Assembly: GCA_050084515.1 (NCBI GenBank)
Contig: CM114271.1
Location: 55,986,001 to 56,050,000, forward strand
From: Blasia pusilla
Lineage: Eukaryota; Marchantiophyta; Marchantiopsida; Blasiales
DNA: 64,000 nucleotides
Direction of reading: 5' to 3'
The notes under the pieces are model-generated. The model saw only the letters and a list, made by a program, of their open reading frames with translations. It did not search any database and had not been told where the DNA came from. The position numbers were made by a program, and so were the translations under genes. Shown piece by piece: positions 21,609 through 33,520 of this stretch (its first letter is position 1; every line of letters begins with the position of its first letter).

Positions 21609-23579
21609 CTAAGACATCAGATGGAGTAAATGGTGGTAACTCTTCAAGAGTAAGTGAAAGAGTGGGTACAAATTCTGGAAGAGACTTGGTATGATTGAGA
21701 ATTGGCGCTTCCAATGTTTGTTGATGTAGTCGATTTCCTCGTTCATTTGTTCTTCGAAATTCTTGCTTGCTTTGTCGACTAGCTCTTTGACATCTTTCGG
21801 GTCCATATGGGCTTCGTTGAGTAGCTTCTGCTCTGCCTCCAATACTTCGATCCTCCCTGTAGCCTCCGACCACTGCGCCAGTAAGTCTTTGTTTGCTTCT
21901 TGATGTTCTTGAAGCAGCTTCGGAGACTCCGCATGCTGGATCGCCAACTTCTTGAATTTGGTGTGAACACGTCGTATTTGATGCCGATACTTGTCAATGA
22001 GGTGCGAATCTTCCTTGATCTGCGAAGCTAACTGATCCACCCCACATTCGAGGTTAATCGCCAAACTTTCCCATTGGCGTGCGTTCCGTGCTTCGTACTG
22101 ACACTGGACCAAGTTGCTTTGAGCTTTGCGAAGCGTGGTCTTCGTGTCTTCGAGTTCCTGATCCCGTAAGTGCAGATTCGTTTCTGTTACTCGACGCTGT
22201 GCTTCGTGGTCTGACGAACCTTGTGCCCTACAGTTGAGGTCGTCCAGGGCTTGTAAATAATTGTCCACGGACGCTGTATCCTCTAGGTGAAGAACATGCT
22301 GGAGCTGGTTCATGAAGGGAACCGCTAATTGCAAGAACCACATCATGTCGTCTACCGTCTGCGACATGAGACGAAGTGCAGGTTGGTGATCCCTTGCCCG
22401 CGGGGTCTCGTTGGAATCCTCCTGATTGACGGGTTCTGGGGCCGAGGGTGTTTCAAAATTGACCCGGCCTCGCTTTAGCCGAGGCATTTCGTTGGTATCT
22501 TCATCTTTCTTCAAAGCCGAAGTATGAGGATGTTGCTGAGGTGCTTCGGAGGGAGTGGTGACTTCGTGGCTACTCATGGTACCAGTTCCGCCTTTCCGTG
22601 GTAGTCGGACGGGGGTCACTTGCGACCAATCTAACGCCTCTTCTGTTGTCAATTCCTGCTTGTGAATATAAAGATGGATCAAGAAAGGAGATAGGAAGGA
22701 CTTCGTGCTTGGATGAAGCACATCCACCATTCCTCGTACGTGCCTGTCCACAAAAGCAGCAAAGTCGACTCCTGGGGCTTCGGGTTCCAAGTGCTGATTC
22801 CAGATGATGTAGCATATCTTCAAGAGCTTGTTCGTTAGATAGTAAGAACGAGCGGGATAAAACAGAGTCATCAAATGTTTGCAAAACTGACCAAAGACGG
22901 GCGGAAAGAGTGACGTAGCCTTGTAGCCGTTCCTGCCCAGGCGCTCAGTCGTGACACAGCCGAGTGCTAAAAGATCTTCATGCTTTACTAGCAACTCCAT
23001 GTCATACTCGTACTCTGGCGCAGCCGGGAGCAGATAAGTGGCCCTCCAGTCATCCACCGTCCATTGTTGGGGCTGAGCTCGATAGCGAAGACCCTTCTTT
23101 CGAAACTTGGCGACGGCAGACGCAGAGCGAAGCTCGCCCAGGAGTTCTCCGGATGTCAAGGTCCAGTTGGCTTGAAAGAAAGTTGCCAACGATCGCTCCT
23201 CCAGCGCTGCGATCAGCTCCGGTGACGGCTTGACCATCGGCATCGCCGCGCTTCGCAGAATGGGTGTGGAGTCTTCGCGAGGCATGTTGCTAGGTCGATC
23301 TCGATGGACACCCCGCTTTGGCCTGCTACCCAACTTCGTGGTGATCCTGTCCATGAAAATACCCGCTTGGTTACGCCAGACTGCTCTTATAGTCTGCTCC
23401 CCCTGTCCGTTCTTGGTCGTGGCGCCGGGGCTGTAACAAGAAGGTGGGCACTTTGCGTCTTTGCCACGCTCCCCCTTCCTCACTTCATGCGCTTCGCGCC
23501 GCGGCACGGGATGTCTGGAACCGCCGCTTGCCGCGCTTTGCGCTGGCACGGTATGTCTTGAACTTCGGTGCAGCGGCAC
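21609..23579 (-). CDS. Extra ORF between integrase and 3' LTR (656 aa)
   Basis: An uninterrupted 656-codon frame lying after integrase and before the polypurine tract. The N-terminal 110 residues are Arg/Pro/Ser-rich. Residues about 120-350 look globular (LERSLATFF, RYRAQPQQWTVDDWRATYLLP, LFYPARSYYLTNKLLKICYIIW). About 350-430 is low-complexity, and about 460-620 is a long heptad-like coiled coil (TNLHLRDQELEDTKTTLRK and onward). No signal peptide or membrane segment is evident, so an envelope role is not supported. The position matches the additional 3' ORFs of some plant Ty3/gypsy lineages. Its intactness contrasts with the nonsense-bearing pol. Function unknown. Confidence 0.7.
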   Translation of the reverse strand: MPLHRSSRHTVPAQSAASGGSRHPVPRREAHEVRKGERGKDAKCPPSCYSPGATTKNGQGEQTIRAVWRNQAGIFMDRITTKLGSRPKRGVHRDRPSNMPREDSTPILRSAAMPMVKPSPELIAALEERSLATFFQANWTLTSGELLGELRSASAVAKFRKKGLRYRAQPQQWTVDDWRATYLLPAAPEYEYDMELLVKHEDLLALGCVTTERLGRNGYKATSLFPPVFGQFCKHLMTLFYPARSYYLTNKLLKICYIIWNQHLEPEAPGVDFAAFVDRHVRGMVDVLHPSTKSFLSPFLIHLYIHKQELTTEEALDWSQVTPVRLPRKGGTGTMSSHEVTTPSEAPQQHPHTSALKKDEDTNEMPRLKRGRVNFETPSAPEPVNQEDSNETPRARDHQPALRLMSQTVDDMMWFLQLAVPFMNQLQHVLHLEDTASVDNYLQALDDLNCRAQGSSDHEAQRRVTETNLHLRDQELEDTKTTLRKAQSNLVQCQYEARNARQWESLAINLECGVDQLASQIKEDSHLIDKYRHQIRRVHTKFKKLAIQHAESPKLLQEHQEANKDLLAQWSEATGRIEVLEAEQKLLNEAHMDPKDVKELVDKASKNFEEQMNEEIDYINKHWKRQFSIIPSLFQNLYPLFHLLLKSYHHLLHLMS

Positions 23580-23589
23580 GGGCGTTGCC

Positions 23590-24887
23590 TACCCCCTTCC
23601 TCTGTTTGATTATCCTCGTGTTCGGGCTCATAATACTGGCGCACATGCATGCCATTGACTCGCGTGGGCAGGGATTCTCCCTGTAAGGTTTCTAGCTATA
23701 GGGATCCATTATCATAGATGGCCAATACCCGGTAGGGTCCCATCCAATTTAATTTTAATTTTCCGGGGAACTTTAGTTGCGGTTATCTTCTAATAGCACT
23801 AAGTCTCCAACACCGATAGATTGTGGCGGAGATGTTAATCGTAACGTTTCTTACGTTCTTTTTGCACTTGGGCTGTCCGGCGTAACGCGAGCATGCGTGC
23901 CTCTTCCAACTCCACTAGGGTCTCATTCCTGTGTTCGATAACTTCGCCCCCAGCCTCCGTTCTTGTTCCCTCCAATACCCGATAAGTGGGCAACGCCCAT
24001 TGAATAGGTGTTAAGGGATGTACGCCATAAGTCGGGAAGAACGGGGTGTATTTTGTAAATCACCTTCTCACTGTTCGATGACGCCCATAATGCCGGGCAA
24101 TTTTTGTGTCCCAATCATAGGAATATGTTACCGTTAATCGATTCAATATTCGGCAAATGAGGCCGTTAGATTTTTCTGTCAACCCGTTGGCTTTAGGGTT
24201 GTAGGGAGTGGTTTTCCGATGCTTAATGAGAAAGTGGGAAGTGAGAGACTCAATAGTCTGGTTCAGGAAGTGCGTACCACAGTCACTTACTAGTTCCAAC
24301 GGACAGCCATAACGCGTGATAATCATCTCGTATAAAAACTTAGCCATTGCTTCACTGTCATCTTTTCGCGTGGCTACCGCTTCGACCATCTTAGTACAAT
24401 AGTCAGTGGCGATAAGAATATACTTCCGCCGGGTTTGGCGAGTGGCCGGGGAGATAGGGCCCACGAAGTCAATGCCCCATTTTTCAAAAGGAGCTAAGGG
24501 CATGATGGGGACCAAAGGCCACCGCGTAGTCGCCGTGGGTCGACCTGCCCTTTGTCAGGCATCACAACTCCGAATAAAATTACCTACGTCTTTGTACATA
24601 GTCGGCCACCAATAACGTGCGGCCAAAATTTTCTTAACGGTATTTTTTACCGCATAGTGGCCACCGGAATCAGCCACATGCAGGGCTCTGATGACCTGGG
24701 GAACCTCTTCAGCTTCCAAGCATCTTCGATGCTCTTCATCAGCACCTAATTTGAATAAGACCCCTTGACAAATCTCATATGGGCCTATCCGATGTAAAAA
24801 AACTGCACGTTCTTCCGCTATCATCGGGGCAAGAAGTCGCAGAGTCATTAGAAACCGCAGAATATCCTCATAAAAAGACTGGCTCAA
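23590..24887 (-). pseudogene. Retrotransposon 1 integrase
   Basis: On the minus strand: an HHCC-type zinc-binding segment (ALHVADSGGHY ... FIRSCDA), then a catalytic core with IATDYCTK, LVSDCGTHF and NGLTEKSN providing the D, D and E residues, then PTYRVLEG and a C-terminal GPYRVLAIYDNG/VNGMHVRQYYEP stretch like the GPY/F module. There is no chromodomain. Breaks: TGA replacing the last zinc-binding Cys at 24555, a frameshift near 24060, and TAG near 23690. It follows RNase H in the same frame. Confidence 0.85.
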
Positions 24888-24902
24888 CCATTCTTCTATT
24901 AT

Positions 24903-26357
24903 CTATAACAGATCTCCATCGGGAAAGGTATCATCGACAGATTGGGTGAGGTCCGCATTTTTCATCCTCAACCGGGAAAGAAAATCGGCATTGGTATGCA
25001 CCTTGCCGGCACGAGTCACAACATCGAATGTGAATTCTTGTAGCAAGAAGATCCACCGTGCAATGCGTCCTGACAGGTCGGCTTTCACCATTAAGGGTCT
25101 GAGTGCAAAATGATCCACATGAAAGACAAATTCATACCCTAATAAATAGTGTCGGAACTTTTTACATGAGAAGACCATGCCTAACGCCTCTCGTTCGGTA
25201 GTTGTATATTTTTGCTCTGCCGCCGATAGTTGTCGGCCGGCGTAGTAAATCGGAAAATCATGTTTGTGCTCATCCAATTGGTCGAGCACACTACCCAATG
25301 GCAAATGAGGATGTGTCCACATATACGTGGAAGGGTTTGGTCCAATCGGGACCGAAGTCTGAGCTTTTTGCAATGCGTCTTTTAAGGTGTCAAATGCCAC
25401 TTGGCACGCTGGTGTCCACTCCCATTTGGTGGTCTTCTTAAGTAATGCAGTAAGAGCGCCCGCTTTTACCGCGTAATCTTTAATAAACCGTCGTTAGTAC
25501 CCGACATGTCCCAAGAATCCTCTCAATTCCCGGAGATTTGTAGGTGGTTCCAATGCGACGATAATATCCACCTTGGCCTTGTCGACCTCAATTCCTTGCG
25601 CCGACACTCGGTGTCCCAGCAGAATTCCTTGTTTCATAGCGATATACGATTTGTCCGGATGAAGGGACAAATGCACTTCGCGACAGCGTGCGAGTGTTAA
25701 CTCTAAATTTTCCAGATGTTCGGCCTCTGTGCTAAAGATACAAAAATCGTCCAAAAAAATTTCCACGAACTTCCGCAGATACTCTTGGAAGATGGAGATC
25801 ATCATCCATTGGAAAGTAGCTGGGGCATTGCACAACCCAAAAGGCATTACGCGATATGCGAAAGTTCCCCAGTCCGTAGTGAACGTTGTGAGGGGACGAT
25901 CCTTTTCTCGTATGGATACCTGGTTGTACCCCGAATATTCGTCCAAGAAAGTATAACGCTCGTGCCCGGCCACTTTATCCAAAATACTGTCAGTGAAAGG
26001 TAGAGGATGGTGGTCTTTTAAGGTGGCAGCATTTAATTTCCGATAGTCTTGGCACACTCGGATTTTGCCCGTTTGTTTTTTAGGTACAATTATGATGGGC
26101 GACACCCACTTGATGCTTAACGCCGGATAGATTATTCCTGCCTCGAGACGTTGATCGATCTCGTCCTTGACTAACAATGAGTACTTTGGATTCAATCGAT
26201 ATTGTCGCATTCGCACCGGGACCGCCCCTTCTTTAAGATCAATTCGGTGTTCACCATATTGTGCGGGAATGCCTGTCATTTCATCCATGGAGTATGCAAA
26301 GACATCCAAATACTCAAACAGTAGTCTTGTATACTTTATAAGTGTGGTGGGAGACAA
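24903..26357 (-). pseudogene. Retrotransposon 1 reverse transcriptase and RNase H
   Basis: RT motifs in order: VSPIIIVPKK, RVCQDYRKLNA, FLDEYSGYNQV, MPFGLCNAPATF, FLDDFCIFS (the catalytic YxDD box, here FLDD) and the LRGFLGHVGY end. RNase H follows with YYAGRQLSAAEQKYTTTEREALGM and HTNADFLSRL. The frame is continuous apart from TAA at 25494 (a Tyr codon in VGYYRRF) and TAG at 24903, so the element decayed recently. Confidence 0.9.
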
Positions 26358-26564
26358 ATCCGCCGAAAGGCGTAGAGACTTTCCAGGTCCTGAACCATGT
26401 TCTCTGTAAACTGGAAGGTGCTATGACCTAGCTTCTCTTCCTCTCGAGTCGACCTTGGCTTGGAGGGTACCGACTCCTCGTCTATTTCATAACATTCTAA
26501 ATAATACACCTGGGACAAGGACTCCGTAGCGGTGGTGTTGTCTTGATCTGACGTATAGCCGTCG

Positions 26565-27110
26565 TCAGTCGGTGGCGTCTCTCCTTGGGGTGGTCGAGAT
26601 TTCCACGACAGCTTGATGAGCCGCTTCGAGACCTGATTCGGCGCCAAGAACGTGAAACGTCGCCTTTTCCAATCTGTAGTCACCCTCGCGCCATACAACC
26701 AGGGTCTTCCGATGAGAAAAGGATAGCCCGTCGCGGTCAGGGGCTGCAAGACTAAGTAGTCCAACAGAAACAACACCCCCCCGAGCATGGTCGGAATTTG
26801 CGTGAGTTGTCAGGGTCTCTTCGGGATTGATCCGCAAACCGCAAATACTTGTCGTCGGGCTCGACACCGTGTACCCTAGGGCCCGAGCTGTTTTGCTCGT
26901 CATAATATTGATTCCGCTTCCGGAATCAATGGGGACCTTCTTAATAGTATGGCCCTCAATTTCCACCTCCACTTCTGGGGCTCCCAAGTCTTCTACTTCG
27001 ATACGGAACAAATCCACCATTGGCAGAAGCTTCGCCGACTTCCTGGGTCTTTTGCGGCTGATTTTCCATTGCTGCAAGATTTTTCCGTATACTTGGTTAT
27101 CCATTAGCAA
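26565..27110 (-). pseudogene. Retrotransposon 1 aspartic protease region
   Basis: IDSGSGINIM is the retropepsin active-site motif (D-S-G), preceded by EVEVEIEGHTIKKVP. Downstream codons for YPFLIGRPWLYGA match the LGRPWL-type protease end but lie in another frame (26336-26788), so a frameshift separates the two. Confidence 0.8.
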
Positions 27111-27456
27111 TCAGAGCGAGGGTTATGTTGGCGGGGTTGACGCCAAGTCCTCAAGAAATCGTAAGCTTCTAGGACCAGCGGTGATGTCGCCATGGCTTGG
27201 ACTGTCGTACTTGGTTTGGCCTTTGTCTTCTCTGGGTCCGTTTTCCCTCTGGTTCCTGGTCCTCACAAACTTGAGCACAAACCTGGTCCTCTACATCCTG
27301 ATGGAAGTATTTTGGATGACTTCGGTCAAAGGCTGGGTCCACATCGCCTTTGAGGATGGCCTTCCCGGCACGTAAGGTGTTCACAGCTTTGTTCTTGGGC
27401 TCCCTAGCTTCGCGCAAAGACGAAGCACCCTTCTTTACCTTTGGGGTCCCCGCGGT
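27111..27456 (-). pseudogene. Gag-protease linker of retrotransposon 1
   Basis: Charged sequence (for example codons for DRSHPKYFHQDVEDQV) in a different frame from gag and protease. Probably the broken gag-pol linker; no domain seen. Confidence 0.45.
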
Positions 27457-28143
27457 CTAACTCTTCAACCTCGTGGTGACCGCCAACACAGTTTCTTGGA
27501 ACTCTTTGGGCCAGTCCGATGATTCCTCGTTGGCCCCTTCGGTCGAGTCTTCCTCACTGATGGTGACTCGCTTTGGTCTCGGGGATACTACTTCTTCCAC
27601 CCGGACCAGTTGTACATTTACATCGTTTTTGGGCTCTAGTTGAGCCGATGGAGTATTTACATATCTGACCAACAAACGCGGGACCTTGGGCTCTGGGCAT
27701 TCCACGGCAGTGTGCCCGCCCTTCTTGCAGTTCCCGCATAAGGGATTGAGTCCCACTGGTCGCTTTGGGTTTGGGCAATTATTGGCCCAATGGTTTGCTG
27801 CGCCACAGTTATAACAACAATTTTGTTTGATGGGTGGCGTGAAGGCCGCCGCACCCATAATCTGTCTCAGGGGTCTCTGTTCTCCGTATTCCGGAGGTAC
27901 ATACCGCGTGATCCAGCTTCTCCCCGGGTTTGGGGGTGGCACCGCTTGGACGGCATAGCACCCTTCCCACTGTTCTGGTTCATACCATCCTTCTTCAATA
28001 GGGGTCTCTTCCTGGATCCACCGTAGATCCCTCTGAGTAGGGCATTCTTGTACAGTATGCCCCTGGGTTCCACAACTACTAACCCAAATGTTGGGCCTCA
28101 TCATCCCGGGTCGTCTTCTGGGGTCCTTTTGGGCCGCCAGATG
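27457..28143 (-). pseudogene. Retrotransposon 1 gag, C-terminal part with zinc knuckles
   Basis: Two CCHC knuckles (CYNCGAANHWANNC and CGNCKKGGHTAVEC) and one degenerate knuckle (SCGTQGHTVQEC lacking the first Cys). It ends at TAG 27457. At 28143 the frame runs into the nested transposon. The codons for H-L-A at the breakpoint are repeated in the same frame at 51566, where the N-terminal part ends. Confidence 0.85.
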
Positions 28144-28212
28144 GGGGGCTGGTATTCTGACAGGAGAGAGTAAGAGAGGAGAGGAAGAGAGGAAGAGAGG
28201 AGAGTCTCTCTT
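28144..28212 (+). repeat. Accessory-side TIR of transposon M1
   Basis: GGGGGCTGGTATTCTGACAG then tandem GAGAGGAAGA-type purine repeats, matching the inverted ends at 8707-8777 and 17225-17293. Confidence 0.75.
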
Positions 28213-28243
28213 AAAAAAAAAAGGCCAAATCCGCCTCCTCTCT

Positions 28244-28603
28244 TCAAAAAATTTTGACATATTTGAAATTTTTGTTTGCTTTCAAATTCAGGAAATCTTT
28301 AGAAGAGAGTATTTAGTGGTCCACATTTGGCCCTAAAAAAACCTCCTCTTTCCTAGGGGCGAGAAAAAAGGAGACATCATAAGACCACCCTAAACATTTC
28401 TCCATCACTCTCCATGTGAGCCTAAGTTTCTTAACATTCCCTGTCTCGGTCAACAAAAAGTAGTGCCCTTGGTATTTTTGTTGGAGGACCACCCGGATGG
28501 GTACCTCTCTTTGCAGGATTGTTTCTGCATCATGGCCTCCCCTAAATTTCCCCATAACCAACTTTCTGTCGGTTATGAATGGTGTCTGCTCAAGACCAAC
28601 TTT
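28244..28603 (-). CDS. Third conserved reading frame, last exon (transposon M1)
   Basis: Begins after an intact acceptor-like CATATTTCAG. It encodes KVGLEQTPFITDRKLVMGKF, RGGHDAETILQ, QQKYQGHYFLLTETGNVKK, LRLTWRVMEKCLGWSYDV and NLKANKNFKYVKIF, ending TGA at 28244. One Tyr codon is TAA (28311). Two other copies (8453, 16829) carry the same frame, so this is probably a genuine C-terminal exon ending about 30 bp before the TIR. No known family recognised. Confidence 0.5.
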
Positions 28604-29156
28604 CTGAAATATGAACAAATCAGATCCTTAGGCTGAGAAACTGAGAAGCTGCACCCCTCCCAACCCGTAAGAAAGCTCACCATAAGAAAGGAAAGATTTT
28701 TAGAAGTGATTTTCTTCCACCCTGCACCCACGACGATCTAACGGGTTGGGAATCGAAATGGCAATCCGACAGGGTAGTAGGAATCTGCACATCTTAGACA
28801 AGAAAAGAAGCCTACAACAAGTTGGTTGGAATGAATGAAGGGAACGAGCCAAAAGTCAAGAAGCCCGCCACAATGCGCCAGAAGTTGATCTCACCGGGAT
28901 AGAGTCCGATCACTCAAGCACTCAACCTGTCGGAATCCGATAGGTTGCCTGGAAATGGTTAAAAAGTTGCAGTGGGCAAAAAGCAAAAAGTCAGAATCAT
29001 ACGGGTTGTAGAATTGTAATTCTGAGTAGCTAAAAGAACACAATCCACAAGTCCAAAAACATATTCTAGCAAACTTTTACAAACACCATTATGGGTTGAA
29101 AAAATCTCGTCCTTTATTACCTCCGAAGGAACCTCGGAAATGTACATTTCACCTAG
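28604..29156 (-). other. 3' flank of M1 between third-frame exons
   Basis: The reverse of 16206-16828, with one degraded palindrome near 28923. At about 29156 it is cut within ACCTAG by the TIR of the nested copy and resumes at 39168. Confidence 0.55.
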
Positions 29157-29215
29157 GAGGTGCGGTAAGAGGAGAGGAAGAGAGGAAGAGAGGAGAGAGG
29201 AGAGAGGAAACTACC
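29157..29215 (+). repeat. Transposase-side TIR of M2
   Basis: GGAGGTGCGGTAAGAGGAGAGG followed by AAGAGAGGAAGAGAGGAGAG and GGAAACTACC; the exact mirror of the end at 51490-51558. Confidence 0.75.
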
Positions 29216-29560
29216 TTCAACCGAAATAGATACTTTTTTTTGAAGAGAGTTTCCGTTGGGTTGAAGAGAGGAAACTTTTTGTGTGAATTTTTTTGGACTT
29301 TTTTGTTCATTTATTAAACAATCCCACAGTTTTTTTTTCCTCTTCCATATTTTGGCAACCCCTGTGAGTGTGACGAGTTGCAAATTGCACAAAATTTAAA
29401 AAACTGAAAAATCAGTGGAATCATAAGTGTGGAACCAATCACTTTTTCCATCCAAGGTTTGGAAAAAATCTATCATTTGCCTCGGGCTTAATAGAGTTCA
29501 AGCTCACAGTGAAGGTTGAGAAAAAAATAAAAGTACAATCTAAAACCTCATTTTGCATCC

Positions 29561-32500
29561 TCAAAGTGGTTTGTTTAAAATACTTCGAACTTCTTTGAGG
29601 GACAGAATTAGTTGGTGGATTCCTACTCCTACCTCCGACTCTCTTAAAACTACCAGCAACACATAGTACATGTGCTTACAAGGGAAATACCTTTTGCCAC
29701 TTGTCTCTCTTTGGACAAAGTCATCACATGAACATGTGGGAAAGCAACAGATGTGCACCACATACACCCCTGTGACACTTGAATTTACAGTGTTGTTCTT
29801 GAACCAATACATCCTTCCTATTCCATTGCCACTCAAGACATCTTTTGTGGCGATGATCTCCATTTTTGCCTCCCGAGCTGCTGCAATTCGTTTTGCTCTC
29901 TCCACCGTTGGCCTACACATTCTGTTTCTCTTCACCCCATTTCTAGACTCAAACAAAAATAATGGATTGAGATCATCCACCTTCTCCGGGTACATGTTGA
30001 CATCAATCTTGGGTTGAATACAAAATGCGAAGGTCTCTGTAATGCGAACATGCTCCGAACTTCCCCCGTCTACGAGTCTGAAACCGGCACTTGTAAGATT
30101 GTCCACTTCGTCTTGAGTGCAGTTCGTCCCTGCGGCGATGGGCCAAATCGTGGGGGTATTCTCGGGAGCTCCAATGGCAGCCGGATAAGACTTCCGGAAA
30201 GCGCAAGATTCATTTGGGCAAAAGAAGTACTTCAATTGATCCCCGGTCCTCGTGAAACGATCAAAGGTTTTGAGTCCCCAAAACCTAGGCAATGGTCGTC
30301 CAGTCCTTGTAGAGTTCTTATTTAGGAAAGTGCCGCATGCTCTCCTAATGCCATCAGATCCTGCCCTGCAGGTGGGTCCACGTCCTGGGTTGCTCCGAGA
30401 TATATGCCACCGTTTTAGGTTGCAATCCACCTCCATTACCGGAATCCCATATTGTTGAACCACCCCAGTGACATGATGTTGCGAACTTCCAGCAACGGAG
30501 GGCTTTTGAAATAAAACATTCACTGATTTTGGAGAAGTAACTCCATCACGGATTTGGGACGGGTCCGGGGTCCCCGAATACCTGGGCGGTGTAATTTCCT
30601 CATCCAAATCAATCACCGGATTTGTTCCTCGATGCTACCTCTTCACCGCTCAAGTCAAGATACTTATCTGGTCTCCACGAGTCTCGTTCGGACTGCTCTT
30701 CCACCATCTGTTTGGGACGTCTTGAAACCCGCCCACGAATATCCCCACCTATGTGTACGTCTTGCTCGAGTGGAGTTCCAGCTACGCACCGGTTGAAGGC
30801 TTCGACATACAATTTTTCATCACCAGATCTCACAGCCGCCATGACATAGAGCTCGTAGATCGACGGCCCCTTTCCTTTTGTTATGCCTTTTGTGAGGAAG
30901 ATATGGGATGCTGCAGACTGTAGCATTGCTCTTGCCTAGTCTTGTTGGCATGCCTCCAGAAGTGAAATTCGGTGGCATGCTTGTGACGACCTCCAAGAGG
31001 AATGAACACTTTCTGCTCCACTTGTGTTGGGGCAGAGGGCATTTTCATGAACGTTCAATCCCTGCAACGACGGCAATGTTAGAAGGGAACGAAAATAACC
31101 CAGGATTCAAAGAAATAAGCGACCTTTTGGAACCAGACGGATTGCAGGCCCGAGGCATCCCATGAACGACTCTGCGACCCGTCGGGTCCCGACGTGTTGT
31201 AACCTTAAACCCACCTACTGCAACCCGTCGGAACCTGACGGGTTGCAAGGCCGAGGCATCCCATGAACGACTCCGTGACCCGTCGGGTCCCGACGGGTTG
31301 CACACTCGGGACGACACCAAACATCTGGATGCAACCCGTCGGTTTCCGTCGGGTTGCACACTCGGGCAACCCATTGCATCCGACAGCTTGCTTGGTTTCT
31401 TGGGTTTGAAATCCATATAATTCCCACGCTTCTCACCCTGAGCTACAACTTTACAAACAATTCTCAGCGTGAGCTTGACAAGACAAAATAGTGCACTCAC
31501 GTGCCGCATGAAGTTTCCCCATTGTCTCATACGTACTGTCCACCAACTCAACCAAGAGCACAACTCTTTGTACTTCCCCTCAATCGCATGCTTCCTCCAC
31601 CACCCATGAAGTTCTTCCTAGTAGTCCATGGCCTGCTTCAAGGTTTTGCTGTCCTTGCAGCGTTGGAGTAGAGTGACATGCTCTGTCCTCTTATTCTCCT
31701 TGATGCAAGATTTGGTGTACCGGGTCTGATCGTTGCCAATGGAAAGCATCCGACCTTTCCTCTCCGCTTGAACCTCTCCACCCAGAACACTTCCCGGATA
31801 GCAATCCACCCAGGTTGTGCATTGTCCGCCATGAACCCATAAATTTCCGGAGGTGGCCTTTTGTTTTCCTTCACCACCTCCAATAAGAGTAACCATCACA
31901 TCTTCAAAGCGCCAACATCTTACGCCTTTACTTCACACACAAATATAGTTTTGAGTCCCTTCTCCACATGGTCATAAACGTGAGCACCCATTGTCAACCA
32001 TCCGTTCAAAGACTCAGTAGCAAATATCAAAGCGATCCGGCTCCGTAAAGATCTTCCCCTTCCCTCATTCGATCTATAAGATCGAGGCCACTCGACGGAC
32101 CTGTGGTTGACATTTTGAAGACATAGGCCCTGGATCCCTTGCCTCCTTGACCCATGAACTGCCATCTCTGAATGAATGGAAATCTGGAGTTGGTCTTGAT
32201 TCTGGCGATGGCATCCATTTTGGTATCTTTCCATCGTAACTCGTATCGATTTTGACAAATTCGGAAGCATTCGGGATCAGCGAGAAATGCGAGATTTTCC
32301 CAGTTGTTTCTCCTCAACCGCCGTGATCTCGCCCGCCCGGGGATTCCAAGCAATTGTTCACAAATGTGTGATGCCGTTGTGAGCTTGATCACCCCGGGCT
32401 TTGAACCCAGAGAGTTTCTGAAGACCTCGGCTACTTTCTTCGCCACATCCTCCTTGATGTGTCTTTGAATTGCATCGGTCACAGGATGAGTGTGGGAGCC

Positions 32501-33489
32501 AATATGAATGCGCCACCTTGTATACTCGGCGTGGAGCCCAATTCATGGACAATGAAAAATATGTATGCAGGACACGCCCAACGCGAAGGGCGTTGCGACA
32601 ATGAGGACATCGATGGCCTCCGGCGGTATTGTGGCACCCACCTCGTATGGAGTTTCTGCATTCTTGGGGGAATTGCGACGTATTGACTGCCCGTTGCGCT
32701 CTAGATATGGGCATGCTGGACTTCTACACTCCAAGGCTCCCACGCATTGGCGGCGGGAGACAATCCAGGACCATCTGGGATGGAAGCACTGGTCCGTTGA
32801 AGCTGCACCATCGATGACAATCGGACTTTTTGTCCATACCCTTGACGTCCTCCATCCTTCTTTTGAGCAGGAGCAGCAAGTGGAGGCAACTCAAAAATGC
32901 AATTACCATCGTACGTGGGTGGCAGCTTGTCGACAAGAATGTGCTTGAACATTTCCAAGGGCAGAGACGAAAGCAAACTATTGCTTGATACTCGCAAGAG
33001 GAACGAGTAGGCGGACAGAGGGTCCGATTGGTGCCCGACAGATCCACTGAGGTTGATAACATCCGGAATCTCTTCTGGAAAAACAACATTGTCACGAGCG
33101 TGCGAAGTTGGAGTCAAAGCCGGATCTGCAGAGCTTGGAGTTGCAAACGTAGAGCTCGGAGCACTAGGAAATTCTAGACCGTCTACTTGGGAAACAGACG
33201 AATTCACGGGCAGGCCGTAAACTCTGTATTGACCATTTGGTAGAGGTAGGAGATTCCATACTTTATGGTCTGAGGTCACTGGCTGGACCGTCTCACCTAT
33301 TATGTCTTCCGTACCGTCCACCCTAACATCTTTGGATACAAAGATGGTTCCAATTTGAAGAAGAAATCGAACAGACAGAAAATTTTCATCCACTGCTATG
33401 AAAGACTCACGAGCTTGGGGTCGAATGATTTCCGATTGAGGAAGGGCTGCCAGATGACTACCACAAGTGAGCTTAACATAATTATCCAT
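29561..33489 (-). pseudogene. MULE-like transposase, near full length (copy G)
   Basis: ATG at 33489; first exon to 31501, intron 31062-31500 (GTGAGT...TTGCAG, intact splice sites), second exon 31061-29561 ending NKPL and TGA. Domains in order: N-terminal region, GCM-like Cys/His segment, DDE-like core (MADNAQPGW), helical segment, a Cys-rich domain in exon 2 (ACGTFLNKN ... FFCPNESCAFRKSYP), then a SWIM finger (CSCDDFVQRETSGKRYFPCKH) spanning about 29700-29780. Several frameshifts in exon 1 (near 32700, 32480, 32270) and one in exon 2 near 30610. The SWIM ligands C, C, C, H are all present. Confidence 0.8.
31165..31390. repeat. Transposase-intron palindromes, copy G
   Basis: Four palindromes inside the 439-bp intron. 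Their centres differ from the accessory-intron set (CGACCCGTCGGGTCCCGACGGGT, seen in shorter pieces). Confidence 0.75.
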
Positions 33490-33520
33490 TCCAAGAAGAT
33501 TCCTATGGGAGGAGACTGAA

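Noticed and set aside
21609-23579. Envelope-like protein
   Set aside because: No signal peptide or transmembrane segment is evident; the protein looks soluble with a coiled coil.
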